A stretch of DNA of 21,618 bases from Eubacterium limosum. GTDB lineage: Bacteria > Bacillota > Clostridia > Eubacteriales > Eubacteriaceae. Each line of letters begins with the position of its first letter. Position 1 is the stretch's first letter. Shown here in pieces: positions 21,110 to 21,618 of this stretch. Both the position numbers and the translations under genes were made by a program. Location: the NCBI GenBank assembly GCA_959020865.1, contig CAUEUD010000036.1, positions 1-21,618 on the forward strand. Reading direction: 5' to 3'. The notes beneath the pieces were generated by a model that saw only the letters and a program-made list of their open reading frames with translations, was not told the origin of the DNA and searched no databases.

Positions 21110-21618
21110 TTAAGAATGATCTCCTTTGTGTTTTTTACTGTTTTCAAGATAGGTCTCCATTCGTTTTTTGTTAAAAATCAACACGCCGGCAAAAATACCG
21201 TACATCCCGAGGACAATAACCAGACGAACCGGATTATCCTGCATGATGCCTGCCCCCATAAGCGTTGTCATCAAAAATCCCGGGGTACGCCCCAGCAGGG
21301 CAATCAGCATGAAGCTTTTAAAATTCATTTTGGTAAGCCCAGCCAGATAACAGAAAATATCATCAGGAAAGCCGGGAAACAGAAAGATTAAAAATAAAAC
21401 CATGTTCAGCCGGGAGTCGCGGATGCTGTCTAGCTTATCTGTCCATTTGGATGGAACCCATTTTAAAATGACCGGGCGCCCCAGTTTTTTCGCAATGCCA
21501 AAGGCAGCCGCGGTTCCGATCATAATGCCTGCTTCACTGAGCAGAAAGCCCTTTATCCAGCCGAAAAGCGCGCCACCCACCAGAGTGGTCGTACCGCCAG
21601 GGATCGGCGCAATAATGA
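21110..21618 (-). CDS. TVP38/TMEM64 (VTT-domain) membrane protein, 5' end cut by window
   Basis: A polytopic membrane protein of the DedA-related VTT superfamily, members of which are implicated in lipid scrambling and envelope homeostasis. 168 residues are visible, and the frame continues off the right edge without a start codon. The apparent start at 21580 is only an internal GTG (valine) codon. Family landmarks are APIPGGTTTLVGGALFG near the cut end, FLFPGFPDDIFCYLAGLTKM in the middle and the RTPGF segment before the last helices. The charged tail ends KKHKGDHS. It is the first visible gene of the minus-strand operon. Confidence 0.9.
   Translation of the reverse strand, partial: IIAPIPGGTTTLVGGALFGWIKGFLLSEAGIMIGTAAAFGIAKKLGRPVILKWVPSKWTDKLDSIRDSRLNMVLFLIFLFPGFPDDIFCYLAGLTKMNFKSFMLIALLGRTPGFLMTTLMGAGIMQDNPVRLVIVLGMYGIFAGVLIFNKKRMETYLENSKKHKGDHS

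Overview
The window reads as a chromosomal segment of a Gram-positive anaerobe of the Firmicutes, most likely close to the Eubacterium limosum/Acetobacterium group. That placement is inference. It rests on near-consensus sigma-A promoters (TTGACA/TATAAT), strong GGAGG-type ribosome binding sites, compact operons ending in U-tract hairpins, a mid-range GC content, and a fermentative gene set (D-2-hydroxyacid dehydrogenase, aspartase, arylsulfate sulfotransferase). No rRNA, tRNA, CRISPR array, insertion sequence or phage gene was seen.

Layout. 1-1570 (-): recQ helicase, 3' end cut by the window. 1684-2670 (+): D-2-hydroxyacid dehydrogenase. 2901-4304 (+): aspartase. 4305-4429: a spacer rich in short inverted repeats, ending in a terminator. 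4521-6482 (+): a divergent Tet(M)/EF-G-like GTPase, followed after 14 bases by an OmpR-type response regulator. 7264-11343 (+): an E-loop (LanF/BcrA-type) ABC ATPase, three tandem related permeases and a histidine kinase with one membrane helix. 11572-14774 (+): a ClC antiporter with a TrkA-C domain, then an arylsulfate sulfotransferase. 14952-15812 (+): a Cof-type HAD phosphatase. 15813-17718 (+): an ABC-F ATPase behind a consensus promoter, a 25-codon leader ORF and up to three terminator hairpins. 17724-20158 (+): a five-gene operon (a protein I assign tentatively to DUF6530, a degenerate GIY-YIG protein, a GNAT acetyltransferase, an ArsC/Spx-like protein and a small radical SAM protein) behind a second consensus promoter and a 30-bp perfect palindrome. 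20160-21618 (-): yaiI/yqxD, a four-helix membrane protein and a TVP38/TMEM64 protein cut by the window edge.

How the genes may work together. The middle of the window has three loci whose families deal with ribosome- or envelope-targeting antibiotics: the Tet(M)-like GTPase, the LanRFEGK-like two-component/ABC cluster, and the attenuator-controlled ABC-F protein. The GTPase and response regulator appear to be co-transcribed. The regulator probably controls the ABC-kinase operon through direct repeats just upstream of that operon's -10 box. The best candidates for undescribed biology are the ABC-F leader, the palindrome-controlled five-gene operon, and the three-permease cluster with its out-of-frame overlap.
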